64,000 nucleotides of DNA from NCBI RefSeq assembly GCF_030296675.1, contig NZ_AP027736.1:1302001-1366000 (forward strand). Reading direction: 5' to 3'. The DNA is from Demequina sediminis (GTDB lineage: Bacteria; Actinomycetota; Actinomycetes; Actinomycetales; Demequinaceae). Shown here piece after piece: positions 19,845 to 28,249 of this stretch. Position 1 is the stretch's first letter, and the number at the start of each line of letters is the position of its first letter. The position numbers and the translations under genes were made by a program. The notes beneath the pieces were generated by a model. That model saw only the letters and a program-made list of their open reading frames with translations, was not told where the DNA came from and searched no databases.

Positions 19845-20300
19845 ATGTCAGACGCACCCCGCGACCCCGTCAACCCGGCCGACCAGGCCGAGCCCATGCC
19901 GTCGTACCAGACGGCCCCGCCGCCCGCGCCCGCCCCGCAGGCACCGTACGCGCAGGCTCCCTACGGCCAGCCGCAGTACGCCGCGCAGCCGTACACGCAA
20001 CCGCCGGCCCCCGCGGGCACCACGGACAAGAACTGGATGGGCATCACGTCGCTGATCCTGTCGCTCGCGGGCCTGTTCACCGGCATCACCGCCATCGCCG
20101 GAATCGTCTTCGGACACCTCAGCCTGAGCGCGGTCAAGCGCGGCGAGGCGGACAACCGAGGAGTCGGACTCGCGGGCCTCATCACCGGCTACGTCATCAC
20201 GGCTCTCGGCATCATCGGCCTGATCCTGTTCGTGATGGCCATCGGATGGGTGGGCGTCGAATGCGGCGGTTCCGACCCCGCGGCGTGGTGCGAGTCCTAA
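19845..20300 (+). CDS. DUF4190 membrane protein 2
   Basis: 151 residues. A Pro/Ala/Gln/Tyr-rich cytoplasmic or linker region (residues 1-60) is followed by two hydrophobic helices. Between the helices lies the conserved F-G-H-L-S-L-S-A-V-K-R-G-E-A-D block. A short tail with two Cys ends the protein. GGAGGAAG sits well before ATG 19845. It is the middle of three tandem paralogues, each with its own ribosome binding site and gaps of about 100 bases, so it may be expressed alone. Function not known. Confidence 0.8.
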   Translation: MSDAPRDPVNPADQAEPMPSYQTAPPPAPAPQAPYAQAPYGQPQYAAQPYTQPPAPAGTTDKNWMGITSLILSLAGLFTGITAIAGIVFGHLSLSAVKRGEADNRGVGLAGLITGYVITALGIIGLILFVMAIGWVGVECGGSDPAAWCES

Positions 20301-20398
20301 GGTCACCGCGCCCCCGCGCTGCCCTCGCCGCGCCCGCTCGCCCCTGCACGACTAGCGTGGATCACGGCCCCGTCGCGTCCACCAGGAGGAGCACCACC

Positions 20399-20758
20399 AT
20401 GACCGTACCCCCGCAGCCCGACCAACCCGGGATGCCGCCCGTCGCCCAGCCGGGCTACGTTCCGCCCGCACCGCCCGCCGCGTCCAAGCCCAAGACCTGG
20501 ATGAACATCACGTCGCTCGTCACGAGCCTGCTCGGGCTCGGGCTGGTCGGCGTCATCTTCGGCCATCTCGGGGTGAGCGCGGCCAACAAGGGCCAGGCGG
20601 ATCTCAAGGGGCTCGGCATCGCGGGCCTCATCCTCGGCTATCTCGAGATCGTCGCGGCCATCGTGCTCGCGATCGTATTCATCGCGCTGATCAACAACTG
20701 CGCCAACGATCCCGCGTGTGTCGACTGGTGGTCGAACCTGGAGACCACCTCGTCCTAG
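20399..20758 (+). CDS. DUF4190 membrane protein 3
   Basis: 119 residues, the shortest of the three paralogues. The N-terminal Pro-rich part is about 30 residues, followed by W-M-N-I-T-S and two transmembrane helices around F-G-H-L-G-V-S-A-A-N-K-G-Q-A-D. The C-terminus carries two Cys (C-A-N-D-P-A-C), similar to paralogue 2. AGGAGGAGC lies before ATG 20399. It is followed by a bidirectional terminator shared with tig. Function not known. Confidence 0.8.
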   Translation: MTVPPQPDQPGMPPVAQPGYVPPAPPAASKPKTWMNITSLVTSLLGLGLVGVIFGHLGVSAANKGQADLKGLGIAGLILGYLEIVAAIVLAIVFIALINNCANDPACVDWWSNLETTSS

Positions 20759-20780
20759 GCGCGACACCCCGGACAGCACG

Positions 20781-20814
20781 AGACCCCGGCCACCTCACGG
20801 TGGTCGGGGCCTCG
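20781..20814. terminator. Bidirectional terminator between DUF4190-3 and tig
   Basis: CCCCGGCCACC and GGTGGTCGGGG pair around a TCAC loop, extended by GAG/CTC on both sides with one mismatch. It lies between convergent genes and serves both. Confidence 0.75.
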
Positions 20815-20834
20815 TCGCGTCTGTCAGGCGCGGA

Positions 20835-22166
20835 CTACTCGGCAGCCTTCTCGTCGGCGGCCTCGGTCGCCTCGTCCTTCTTCTCGTCCTCGAGCGAGCC
20901 GATCACCTCGGAGAGGTCGACGGCGGCACCCGTGGTGTCGACCACGGTCGCGCGGCGCAGCGCGAACGCGGTGGCCTTCGAGCGGGCGACCTCGGCCACC
21001 ATCGCGGGGATCTGGCCCGCCTGCTCGACCTGCTGAATGAACGTGCCCGGGTCCATGCCGTACTGGCGCGAGGCGTTGATGAGGTAGTCGAGGAGCTCGG
21101 GCTGCTCGACCTCGATGTCGAGGTCGTCGGCGAGCTGGTCGAGGAGGATCTGCGTGCGCAGGGCCTTGGTGGCCTCCTCGGTGACCTCGGCGCGGTGCTC
21201 GTCGTCCTCGAGGCGGTTCTCGTTCTCGAGGTGGCTGTGCACCTCGTTCTCGATCACCTTCTTGGGGAGCTCGAAGTCGGTGGCCTCGGTGAGCTGCTCG
21301 AGCAGCTTCTCGCGGGCCTCCATCGCCTGGTTGTTCGCCTTGATCTTGGCGGCCTGGACCTTGAGGTCCTCGCGCAGCTCCGCGATCGTGTCGAACTCCG
21401 ACGCGAGCTGGGCGAAGTCGTCGTCCGCCTCGGGCAGCTCGCGGGTCTTAACGGCCGTCACCTTGATGGTGATCGACGCGGTCTCGCCCGCGTGGTCACC
21501 CGCGGCGAGCGGGCCGTCGAACGTGGTCTCCTCGTCGGCGGACAGTCCCGTGACGGCCTCGTCGAGGCCCTCGAGCATGTTGCCCGCACCCACCTGGTAC
21601 GAGGTGCCCTGCACGGAGTCGATGGTCTCGCCATCGATCACCGCGGTGAGGTCGAGCGTGACGAAGTCGCCATCCGCGGCGGGACGGTCGACACCCACGA
21701 GGGTGCCAAAGCGCTCGCGCAGCGCGTCGAGTCGCGCGTCGACGTCCTCGTCCGAGATCTCCGCGGGCTCGACCTCGATCGTGAGGTCGGCGGGCGCGGG
21801 AAGCGTCACCTCGGGGCGCACCTCGACGATCGCGGTGAACTCCAGGCCCTCGTCGCCCTCGACGACGCCGGGGATCTTGGTGACCTCGACCTCGGGCTGG
21901 CCGAACGGGCGGATGCCCGTCTCGCGCACCGCCGCGGAGTACCAGCCGGGAAGGCCGTCGTTGACGGCGTGCTCGATGATCGCACCCTTGCCCACGCGCT
22001 GCTCGAGCACCTTCGCCGGTACCTTGCCCTTGCGGAAGCCGGGGATCTGGACCTCGCGGCCCACGTGCTCATAGGCGTGCGCCAGGCTGTCGGCGAGGTC
22101 CGCCTCGGTGAGGTTGACCGTCAGCTTGACGGTGGTGGCGTCGATCTTCTCGAGGGCGCTGGTCAC
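20835..22166 (-). CDS. tig: Trigger factor
   Basis: Ribosome-associated chaperone and peptidyl-prolyl isomerase that receives nascent chains. The ribosome-binding signature appears as G-F-R-K-G-K-V-P near residue 45. The FKBP-type domain follows (about 150-240, with D-G-D-F-V-T-L-D), then the helical C-terminal domain. 443 residues. The GTG at 22166 follows AGGAG by about seven bases. It stands upstream of the clp genes as in other actinobacteria, but here three DUF4190 genes on the opposite strand lie between. The acidic Glu/Asp/Ala C-terminal tail is typical. Confidence 0.93.
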   Translation of the reverse strand: MTSALEKIDATTVKLTVNLTEADLADSLAHAYEHVGREVQIPGFRKGKVPAKVLEQRVGKGAIIEHAVNDGLPGWYSAAVRETGIRPFGQPEVEVTKIPGVVEGDEGLEFTAIVEVRPEVTLPAPADLTIEVEPAEISDEDVDARLDALRERFGTLVGVDRPAADGDFVTLDLTAVIDGETIDSVQGTSYQVGAGNMLEGLDEAVTGLSADEETTFDGPLAAGDHAGETASITIKVTAVKTRELPEADDDFAQLASEFDTIAELREDLKVQAAKIKANNQAMEAREKLLEQLTEATDFELPKKVIENEVHSHLENENRLEDDEHRAEVTEEATKALRTQILLDQLADDLDIEVEQPELLDYLINASRQYGMDPGTFIQQVEQAGQIPAMVAEVARSKATAFALRRATVVDTTGAAVDLSEVIGSLEDEKKDEATEAADEKAAE

Positions 22167-22306
22167 TACGTACTCCTGTGGGTGGATGGTGGGGCCCGCG
22201 GGTGCTCCGTCGGCTCCCGTGTTCGGGCAACCGTCCCATGGTACCCGGCACGCGCGGAGGTCCCAATTCGGAGGGGACGATGCCGGGGGCACCCCCGCGC
22301 GAGGGC

Positions 22307-23125
22307 CTAGCGGGCGGTCTCGGGGAGTCCCTCGCGGCGCCATTCGACGGTCTGGACCACCCAGAACGCCGCGAAGAGCGCGAGCAGCAGCGCCTCGACC
22401 CAGAAGATCAGCGTGCCGGTGCCCACCGTGTCCGCGCGGCGCTGGACCACGTAGACCACGATCCCCCACGCGATGACAGCCGCGATGCCCGCCGCGACGC
22501 CCTGGTACAGCCTGCGCAGGCCCACGTGGCGTCCCGCGACCTCGACCTCGCGTCGCGTCTCGCGCGCGTTGACCAAGGCGATCACCACCATGAGACCGAA
22601 CGCGGGGATCGCGGCGGCGTAGTGGCCGTAGTCGAGCAGCCAGGCGCGCACGCCCTCGCCCCACCACCGCGCGAAGCCGGGGACGTAAAGCAGCCACACC
22701 GCGACTCCCGCCGCGATCCCCACCCGGTCCGGCCATGTGCCCCATCCCTGGGATCGCAGCGTCCACAGCGCAAAGGCAAGACCCAGCACCGCGAGCCACC
22801 CCAGGGCCCCGATCGCGCGGTCGACCTCGGGCAGGAACTCCTCGGGCACGCAGCGCTCGGTCGCGGAACCACATAGCGACTCGTCGAGCACCGGCGTGGG
22901 GATGATCGCGACCAGCACCAGCAGGATCGCGGCACCGATGAGCGTGCTCACGAAGATGGGCTGCACCGCGGTGTAGAAGTACGCGCTGATGGACCCGTGC
23001 GGGGGCCAGCCGGCGTCGACAATCTCGAGCGCGAGGGCGATAAACAACAGCGCGATCGCCGCCACGATCGCGACCCGTAGGTACAGGTAGGTGCGGACCG
23101 TCGGCTCGGCCAGGTGACGGGTCAT
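22307..23125 (-). CDS. Seven-helix membrane protein of unknown function
   Basis: 272 residues with about seven hydrophobic helices and short polar loops. The first extracellular loop contains H-G-S-I-S-A-Y-F-Y-T, a feature of a family of actinobacterial DUF998-like membrane proteins. A second loop has two Cys (C-G-S-A-T-E-R-C), which could form a disulfide. It is transcribed alone, divergent from the DUF1304 gene. GAGAGGACG lies before ATG 23125. No enzyme motif is visible. Confidence 0.6.
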   Translation of the reverse strand: MTRHLAEPTVRTYLYLRVAIVAAIALLFIALALEIVDAGWPPHGSISAYFYTAVQPIFVSTLIGAAILLVLVAIIPTPVLDESLCGSATERCVPEEFLPEVDRAIGALGWLAVLGLAFALWTLRSQGWGTWPDRVGIAAGVAVWLLYVPGFARWWGEGVRAWLLDYGHYAAAIPAFGLMVVIALVNARETRREVEVAGRHVGLRRLYQGVAAGIAAVIAWGIVVYVVQRRADTVGTGTLIFWVEALLLALFAAFWVVQTVEWRREGLPETAR

Positions 23126-23228
23126 GGGGACGTCCTCCCGTGCAGTGCTCTCCACTATCCCCGCCCGCGCGATCCCGCGCGAACCGGAGGCCCCCGCCCC
23201 CGCATCGTCCCCTCCCTAGACTGGCGCC

Positions 23229-23633
23229 ATGACTGCCGTCGCCTTGGTGCTCGCAGGACTCGCCGCGCTCGTTCACGTGTACATCTTCTGGCTCGAGGCG
23301 GTCGCGTGGATGCGCCCGTCCACCCGGGCGGTGTTTGGCATCGCGTCGGAGGACGATGCCAGGGTCACTCGGTCGCTGGCGTACAACCAGGGCTTCTACA
23401 ACCTCATGCTCGCGGTCGTCACGCTCGTCGGGATCGCGATGATCGCGGCGGGGTCGTCGTCGGGCTCGACCGCGGCGGGCGCGGCGCTCGTGTTCGCGGG
23501 CTGCGGGTCGATGGCCGTCGCCGCTCTCGTGCTCGTGACGGCGTCGCGCGATCACGCCGGCGCGGCCGCGAAGCAGGGCGTGCTGCCGCTGCTCGCGGTC
23601 GTCGCTCTCGCGGTCGCGCTCGTCGCGGCGTAG
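23229..23633 (+). CDS. DUF1304 membrane protein
   Basis: 134 residues and four hydrophobic helices. The first helix ends in H-V-Y-I-F-W-L-E, and the second is preceded by the conserved Y-N-Q-G-F-Y-N motif of DUF1304. The function of the family is unknown. The -10 TAGACT (23217-23222) ends six bases before the ATG, so the mRNA is probably leaderless. Confidence 0.8.
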   Translation: MTAVALVLAGLAALVHVYIFWLEAVAWMRPSTRAVFGIASEDDARVTRSLAYNQGFYNLMLAVVTLVGIAMIAAGSSSGSTAAGAALVFAGCGSMAVAALVLVTASRDHAGAAAKQGVLPLLAVVALAVALVAA

Positions 23634-23670
23634 CCGCGCCTCCTCCAGGGTCGCGGCGTAGACGCGCGGC

Positions 23671-24228
23671 CTACAGGAACGCTGCCGGGTCGAACTCGTC
23701 GATCGGGATGATCCTCACGCGCGGCAACTGCGCGGTGAAGGCCTCGACGTCGTACTCGAGGTCGAAGAACTCGACGCCGCGGTCGACCAGCTGACCCAGC
23801 GCGCCGTTGCGGAACTCGACGAAGCCCACGACGCCCACGCGTCGTCCCTCGAACGGGTGGTCGAGCGCCTCGACGAAGTCGCCGTCGTTGCTCACCAGCA
23901 TGAGGTCGGCCTCGCGGCGGCGCAGCTCGTCGAGCGTGCGCTGAATCGCGATGTCGACCACCTTCTGGCCCGGCGCTCCCGACAGCGGGATCGGGCGGTA
24001 GCCCATCGCGAGCAGCGCCTGCACGAAGCTCATGGGGAGGTCGCTGTTCGCGGCGAGGAAGAACAGCCCGGCAGCCGGCTGACCCCACTCGTCGCGCGCG
24101 AAGTGCAGGAGGCGGTCCCAGCGCGGCCGCTCCTCGGGGCGAGGGCGCCGGCCCAGGATCGAGTTGCCGAGCGTGGCGTCGATGTTCTCCCCGTCGACAA
24201 GGACGTAGGTGGTGCGAGGCGTGGCCAT
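23671..24228 (-). CDS. NYN-domain (LabA/DUF88-like) putative ribonuclease
   Basis: 185 residues with the PIN-like NYN fold. Acidic positions are V-D-G-E-N-I-D at the N-terminus, V-D-I-A-I-Q in the middle and V-S-N-D-G-D-F near residue 110, the metal-binding set of this nuclease superfamily. RNA processing is the likely role; no target can be inferred. TAGGCT (24240-24235) lies six bases before ATG 24228, indicating a leaderless mRNA. The DUF2200 gene is just upstream on the same strand, 23 bases away. Confidence 0.75.
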   Translation of the reverse strand: MATPRTTYVLVDGENIDATLGNSILGRRPRPEERPRWDRLLHFARDEWGQPAAGLFFLAANSDLPMSFVQALLAMGYRPIPLSGAPGQKVVDIAIQRTLDELRRREADLMLVSNDGDFVEALDHPFEGRRVGVVGFVEFRNGALGQLVDRGVEFFDLEYDVEAFTAQLPRVRIIPIDEFDPAAFL

Positions 24229-24250
24229 GCGTCGAGCCTAGAGGTGCGGG

Positions 24251-24595
24251 TCAGTCGCCGCGAAGCACCTTGTCCATCGCCTTACCCCGCGCGAGCTCGT
24301 CGACCAGCTTGTCGAGGTAGCGGATCTGCTGCATGAGCGGGTCCTCGATGTCCTCGACCCTGATCCCGCAGATGACCCCCGTGATGAGGCCCGCGTGGGG
24401 GTGGAGGCGCGCCTGCGCGAAGAAGTCCTCGAACGTGGTGCCCGCGTCGAGGTGGGCGCGCACCTCCGCGTCGCTGTAGCCGGTGAGCCAGCGGATGACC
24501 TCGTCGACCTCTGCGGCCGACCGCCCCTTGCGCTCGACCTTCGCGACGTACAGGGGGTAGACCCGCGCGACCGGCATCGTGAAGACCTTGCTCAC
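24251..24595 (-). CDS. DUF2200 protein
   Basis: 114 residues. The N-terminal motif [21 protein letters not shown] and the central V-I-R-W-L-T-G-Y match DUF2200, small cytoplasmic proteins of unknown function. GTG 24595 is chosen because TACGCT (24608-24603) ends seven bases before it, giving another leaderless start; ATG 24577 is the alternative. Confidence 0.75.
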   Translation of the reverse strand: MSKVFTMPVARVYPLYVAKVERKGRSAAEVDEVIRWLTGYSDAEVRAHLDAGTTFEDFFAQARLHPHAGLITGVICGIRVEDIEDPLMQQIRYLDKLVDELARGKAMDKVLRGD

Positions 24596-24645
24596 GTGTG
24601 TCAGCGTAACCCCGGTCCGCGGGTCGGCGGGGCGGATGGGAGCGC

Positions 24646-25134
24646 CTAGTCTTCCCGGGCTCGCTGCGTGTGGGAGGCGAGGGCGGCCATGGCATCGTTC
24701 AGGGCGGCGAGCTGCTCGGGAGTGAGCCCCCGCGCGAACTCCTCCTTGACCGCCCGCAGGTGCGGCGCCGTGGCCGCCCGGAACAGCCGCTCGCCGTCCT
24801 CGGTCAGCACCACTTCGGCGCCGCGGCTATCACCCTCGACGCGCTCGCGGCGCACCAGGCCGCGCCGCTCCATGCGTCCCAGGTGGTGCGAGAGGCGGCT
24901 TCGCTCCCAGCCCACGTGGTCGGCCAGGTGCGAGGAGCGCATGCGTCGCTCGGGATGCTCGGTGAGCGCGACCAGCACCGCGTAGTCGCCCCCGGACAGG
25001 CCGGTCTCCTCGAGAAGGCGACGCATGACGACTCCGGTGACGCGCTCCGACGTCTCGACGAAGAGCCGCCACGTGTCGAACTCGGCGCGCGTGAGGGACC
25101 GCTTGCGGCGCGGGGCGGAGGAGGGAATGCTCAT
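24646..25134 (-). CDS. MarR-family regulator divergent from the monooxygenase gene
   Basis: 162 residues with a standard winged helix: [19 protein letters not shown] is the recognition region and the wing has R-V-E-G-D-S-R-G-A. MarR proteins of this kind repress divergent oxidoreductase genes and respond to small phenolic or electrophilic ligands. Two perfect palindromes lie between it and the next gene, so it probably controls both genes. ATG 25134 is the likely start. Confidence 0.8.
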   Translation of the reverse strand: MSIPSSAPRRKRSLTRAEFDTWRLFVETSERVTGVVMRRLLEETGLSGGDYAVLVALTEHPERRMRSSHLADHVGWERSRLSHHLGRMERRGLVRRERVEGDSRGAEVVLTEDGERLFRAATAPHLRAVKEEFARGLTPEQLAALNDAMAALASHTQRARED

Positions 25135-25148
25135 GAGTGGCCCTTTGT

Positions 25149-25192
25149 TTGACACGTCAACCACTACTGATCATGATTGACATATCAATCAT
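25149..25192. promoter_or_regulatory. Two palindromic operators in the MarR/monooxygenase divergent promoter
   Basis: TTGACACGTCAA (25149-25160) is a perfect palindrome with five-base arms. ATGATTGA (25173-25180) and TCAATCAT (25185-25192) are perfect eight-base arms around CATA. Both sit where rightward -35 elements (TTGACA) occur. They are the natural binding sites for the divergent MarR protein. Confidence 0.7.
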
Positions 25193-25223
25193 ACTGACCT
25201 CGACGCCACGGAGGCGACCCACC

Positions 25224-26255
25224 ATGACTGCCCTGGAATTTGGCCTCGACACCTTTGGTGATCTGCCCACCACGGACGCGGGAGAGCTCGCGAGCCACCC
25301 CGAGGCGATTCGCCAGGTGGTGGCCGAGGCCGTCCTCGCCGACCGCCTGGGCGTCGACGTCTTCGCCGTCGGCGAGCACCACCGCGAGGAGTACGCGATC
25401 TCCTCCCCCGAGACCGTGCTCGCGGGCATCGCGACGCAGACCAGCCGCATCCGGCTCGCGTCCGGCGTCACGGTGCTCAGCTCCGACGACCCCGTGCGCG
25501 TCTTCCAGCGCTTCGCGACCGTCGACGCACTCTCCCACGGGCGCGCCGAGGTCATCCTGGGTCGCGGCTCGTTCACCGAGTCCTTCCCCCTCTTTGGCTA
25601 CGACCTCAGCGACTACGACACACTCTTCGAGGAGAAGATCGAGCTGTTCTCGCAGCTCCTCACAGAGGAGCCCGTGACGTGGAGCGGCACCATGCGCGCG
25701 GCCCTCCACGAGGCGGACGTGTTCCCCAAGACCGAGTCCGGCAAGCTCTCGACGTGGGTGGGCGTGGGCGGCTCGCCGCAGTCCGTGGTCCGCACCGCGA
25801 AGTACGGTTTCCCACTCATGCTCGCGATCATCGGCGGCAGCCCCGAGCGCTTCGCCCCGTACACCGACCTCTACCGTCGCGCCGCCGAGCAGTTCGGCAC
25901 GACCGCGCACCCGATCGGCATGCACTCCCCCGGCTTCATCGCGGACACCGACGAGGAGGCTCGCGAGATCTTCTTCCCGAGCTACAAGGTGATGCGCGAC
26001 AGGATCGGCCGCGAGCGCGGCTGGCCGCCCATGAGCCGCGAGGAGTTCGAGAATGAGGTCGCTCACGGCTCGATGTACGTCGGCTCCCCCGCCACGGTCG
26101 CGCGCCGCATCGCGGATGCCGTCACGGCGCTCGGGGTCGGCCGCTTCGACCTCATCTACTCGGGCGGACCGCTCCCCATGACCGCGCGCCTGCGTGCGGT
26201 CGAGCTCTACGGCTCGGAGGTCATCCCCCTGGTCCGCGAGATCCTGGCGGACTGA
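25224..26255 (+). CDS. LLM-class (luciferase-like) flavin-dependent oxidoreductase
   Basis: 343 residues of the bacterial luciferase-like TIM barrel. Landmarks are L-D-T-F-G-D at the first strand, V-G-E-H-H-R near 50, the R-F-A-T-V-D-A-L-S-H-G-R-A-E motif and G-S-P-A-T-V-A-R-R-I-A near the end. Such enzymes oxidise substrates with FMN or F420. GGAGGCGA precedes ATG 25224. The gene for an F420-type NADP reductase follows three bases after the stop, which suggests a cofactor-supply pair. Expression is likely controlled by the divergent MarR protein. Confidence 0.85.
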   Translation: MTALEFGLDTFGDLPTTDAGELASHPEAIRQVVAEAVLADRLGVDVFAVGEHHREEYAISSPETVLAGIATQTSRIRLASGVTVLSSDDPVRVFQRFATVDALSHGRAEVILGRGSFTESFPLFGYDLSDYDTLFEEKIELFSQLLTEEPVTWSGTMRAALHEADVFPKTESGKLSTWVGVGGSPQSVVRTAKYGFPLMLAIIGGSPERFAPYTDLYRRAAEQFGTTAHPIGMHSPGFIADTDEEAREIFFPSYKVMRDRIGRERGWPPMSREEFENEVAHGSMYVGSPATVARRIADAVTALGVGRFDLIYSGGPLPMTARLRAVELYGSEVIPLVREILAD

Positions 26256-26258
26256 CGG

Positions 26259-26938
26259 GTGAACCAGCCACAGGCATCGTCCCTTCCTCACGCCACGACC
26301 GTGAGCATCCTGGGCGCGGGCAAGGTGGGCACCGTCCTGGCGAGGCTCGCGGTGGGCGCGGGGTACCGCGTGCTCGTGAGCGGGTCGGGCGACCCGTCGG
26401 CGATCGCCCTGACCGTCGACGTGCTCGCGCCGGGGGCGATCGCGACCACGGCGGCCGATGCTGCGGCGCTGGGGGACGTGGTGATCCTGGCCCTGCCGCT
26501 GGGCAAGTACGCGTCGCTTCCGGCCGATGCTCTCGAGGGCAAGCTCGTGGTGGACGCGATGAACTACTGGTGGGAGGTGGACGGCGAGAGGGACGACCTC
26601 ACGGACCCGCGCACCACCACGAGCGCGATCATCCGCGACTTCCTGCCCGCCTCGCGCGTCGTCAAGGCGTTCAACCACATGGGCTATCACGACCTCGACG
26701 AGGGGCACCGCCCCGCCGGCGCTCTCGACCGCAAGGCGATCGCCGTCGCGGGTGACGACCCCGAGGCGAGGAGGCGGTCGCGGCGCTGGTCGACGCGCTC
26801 GGCTTCGATCCGGTGGTGCTCGGAGCGTTGGACGAGGGCGCAATCCTCGAGCCGGGGCGCGCGCTGTTCGGGGCAAATCTGGGTGCCGCCGAGTTGCGCG
26901 CCGTCGTGGACGCGCACCGGAGCACCACGCGCGCTTGA
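26259..26938 (+). CDS. NADPH-dependent F420 reductase-like protein (frame broken once)
   Basis: An N-terminal Rossmann motif [12 protein letters not shown] is followed by V-I-L-A-L-P and V-K-A-F-N-H-M, all typical of the NPDR/NADP oxidoreductase family. The GTG at 26259 begins just after the monooxygenase stop. One base is missing near 26772; repair restores [16 protein letters not shown] and gives 226 residues ending at TGA 26938. It could regenerate reduced cofactor for the monooxygenase, but F420 use is inferred only from the family. Confidence 0.75.
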
Positions 26939-26958
26939 CCCTCACACTGTGTCAGGGT
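26938..26958 (+). promoter_or_regulatory. MerR-type operator in front of the MerR gene
   Basis: ACCCT (26938-26942) and AGGGT (26954-26958) flank an 11-base spacer, directly after TTGACC (26935-26940), which can serve as the -35. This is the usual layout of MerR-controlled promoters. The site begins on the last base of the upstream gene. Confidence 0.55.
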
Positions 26959-26975
26959 GGAGCGTGGATTCCGCC

Positions 26976-27791
26976 ATGTACACCATCGGAGAATTCGCCG
27001 CCCTGGGCAGGGTCAGCCTCAGAATGCTGCGTCACTACGACGCGACGGGCCTGCTCACGCCCGCGAGCATCGACCCCCACAACGGCTACCGCCGCTACGC
27101 GATTCACCAGCTCCCACAGCTGCTGAGGATCGTGGAGCTCAGGCAGCTCGGCGTGGGCCTCGCGCGCATCGCCGACGTGATCGCTGCCGACGACCAGGAT
27201 GCCGCGTTGCATGCCGTGCTCACCGAGCGCCGCAGCGAGCTTGAGGCATCGGTGGCCGACGACCGCGCCCGCATCGCCCGGATCGAGCGACGTCTCCTCG
27301 CCCTGGAAGGAACCACCATGTCTGACGTCATCTACAGAAGCGTCGAGCCCGTCACCGTCTACGCCGCACACGAGTACGCACAGGGGATGGGGCCCGAGAA
27401 TGTGGGGCCGGTCGTGGGGCCGCTCATCGAGCGCCTCGACCGCGCGCTGGCCGCGGCCGGTCGACCCTGCCTCGAACCCGGCATCTTCTGGTACGACGCC
27501 GAGCCGGACGACAGGTTCTCGGTGCACGTCTCCTACACCGCCGAGGCCCAACCCGTCGCTGGCCCGGGCTACGACGTGGTCGCACTCCCCGCCATGCCCA
27601 CGGCGGCGACGCTGCTCCACCGCGGCGACATGACCGGGATCGGCGAGTCGTGGTCGGCACTCATGGAGCGGATCGCGGCGGACGGGTACCGAGTGGTCGG
27701 AGCGGCGCGCGAGGTCTACCTCGAGGCGGACGGCCACGTGCCGGGGCCCGACTGGGTGACGGAACTGCAGGTGCCGGTCGAGCGCGTGTGA
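26976..27791 (+). CDS. MerR-family regulator with GyrI-like effector domain
   Basis: The first 70 residues hold the MerR helix-turn-helix ([13 protein letters not shown] and [10 protein letters not shown]). A coiled dimerisation helix follows (about 75-115). The last 150 residues form a GyrI-like small-molecule-binding domain (from V-I-Y-R-S-V-E-P to V-T-E-L-Q-V-P-V). 271 residues. BmrR/TipA-type regulators with this plan activate drug or stress genes. ATG 26976 is used; GTG 26964 is possible. It likely autoregulates through the operator just upstream. Confidence 0.85.
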   Translation: MYTIGEFAALGRVSLRMLRHYDATGLLTPASIDPHNGYRRYAIHQLPQLLRIVELRQLGVGLARIADVIAADDQDAALHAVLTERRSELEASVADDRARIARIERRLLALEGTTMSDVIYRSVEPVTVYAAHEYAQGMGPENVGPVVGPLIERLDRALAAAGRPCLEPGIFWYDAEPDDRFSVHVSYTAEAQPVAGPGYDVVALPAMPTAATLLHRGDMTGIGESWSALMERIAADGYRVVGAAREVYLEADGHVPGPDWVTELQVPVERV

Positions 27792-27952
27792 CCGCTTCCC
27801 TCGCGAGGGCTCGGTCGCCTTAGCGCCCTCCAGGCCGGGCCTCCCTACCTGCCTGAAGGGCGAGAGGCGCTCGCGGACGTCAGCTCCGAGTTGTCCTGAA
27901 GCCGCGACCTCAGCATGAGCGAGGCCCGACGGCGCCGTCCTCGCCTCGTGCT

Positions 27953-27998
27953 GACACACGAGTGTCTGCTTCTGGCGACAGTCGTGCACTCATGTGTC
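27953..27998. repeat. Imperfect 12-bp inverted repeat
   Basis: GACACACGAGTG (27953-27964) and CACTCATGTGTC (27987-27998) pair at 11 of 12 positions around a 22-base loop. It lies 34 bases left of the tRNA-Pro fragment, between the MerR gene and the island. Apart from this structure and the fragment I see nothing in 27792-28219. Confidence 0.5.
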
Positions 27999-28031
27999 AC
28001 GGTCCGCGAGCGCGAGCGGCGCCGCCCCACC

Positions 28032-28066
28032 GTCGGGCTGACAGGATTTGAACCTGCGACCCTCTG
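28032..28066 (-). other. tRNA-Pro 3' fragment, attachment-site-like direct repeat (left)
   Basis: 35 bases equal, with one mismatch, to 30142-30176, which are the 3' part of the intact tRNA-Pro gene. Duplication of a tRNA 3' end at the far border is the mark of an element integrated by a tyrosine recombinase. No anticodon arm is present here, so it is not a tRNA gene. Confidence 0.75.
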
Positions 28067-28249
28067 GAGGATCCGGCGAACTCTCGGAGCCTCACGGTCG
28101 TCCCGGGAACTCACGAGTTCCCTCGTGATGCGAGGGAAGTTGGCGGTTGACTCATTCAGACTGCACCCGAAGCCCGAGCGCCCCACGGGATCACGCCAAA
28201 CCACTTCCACAGAGCTCCCTGTTGCGCCCCGGGTTTCGTGGAGGCCCGG

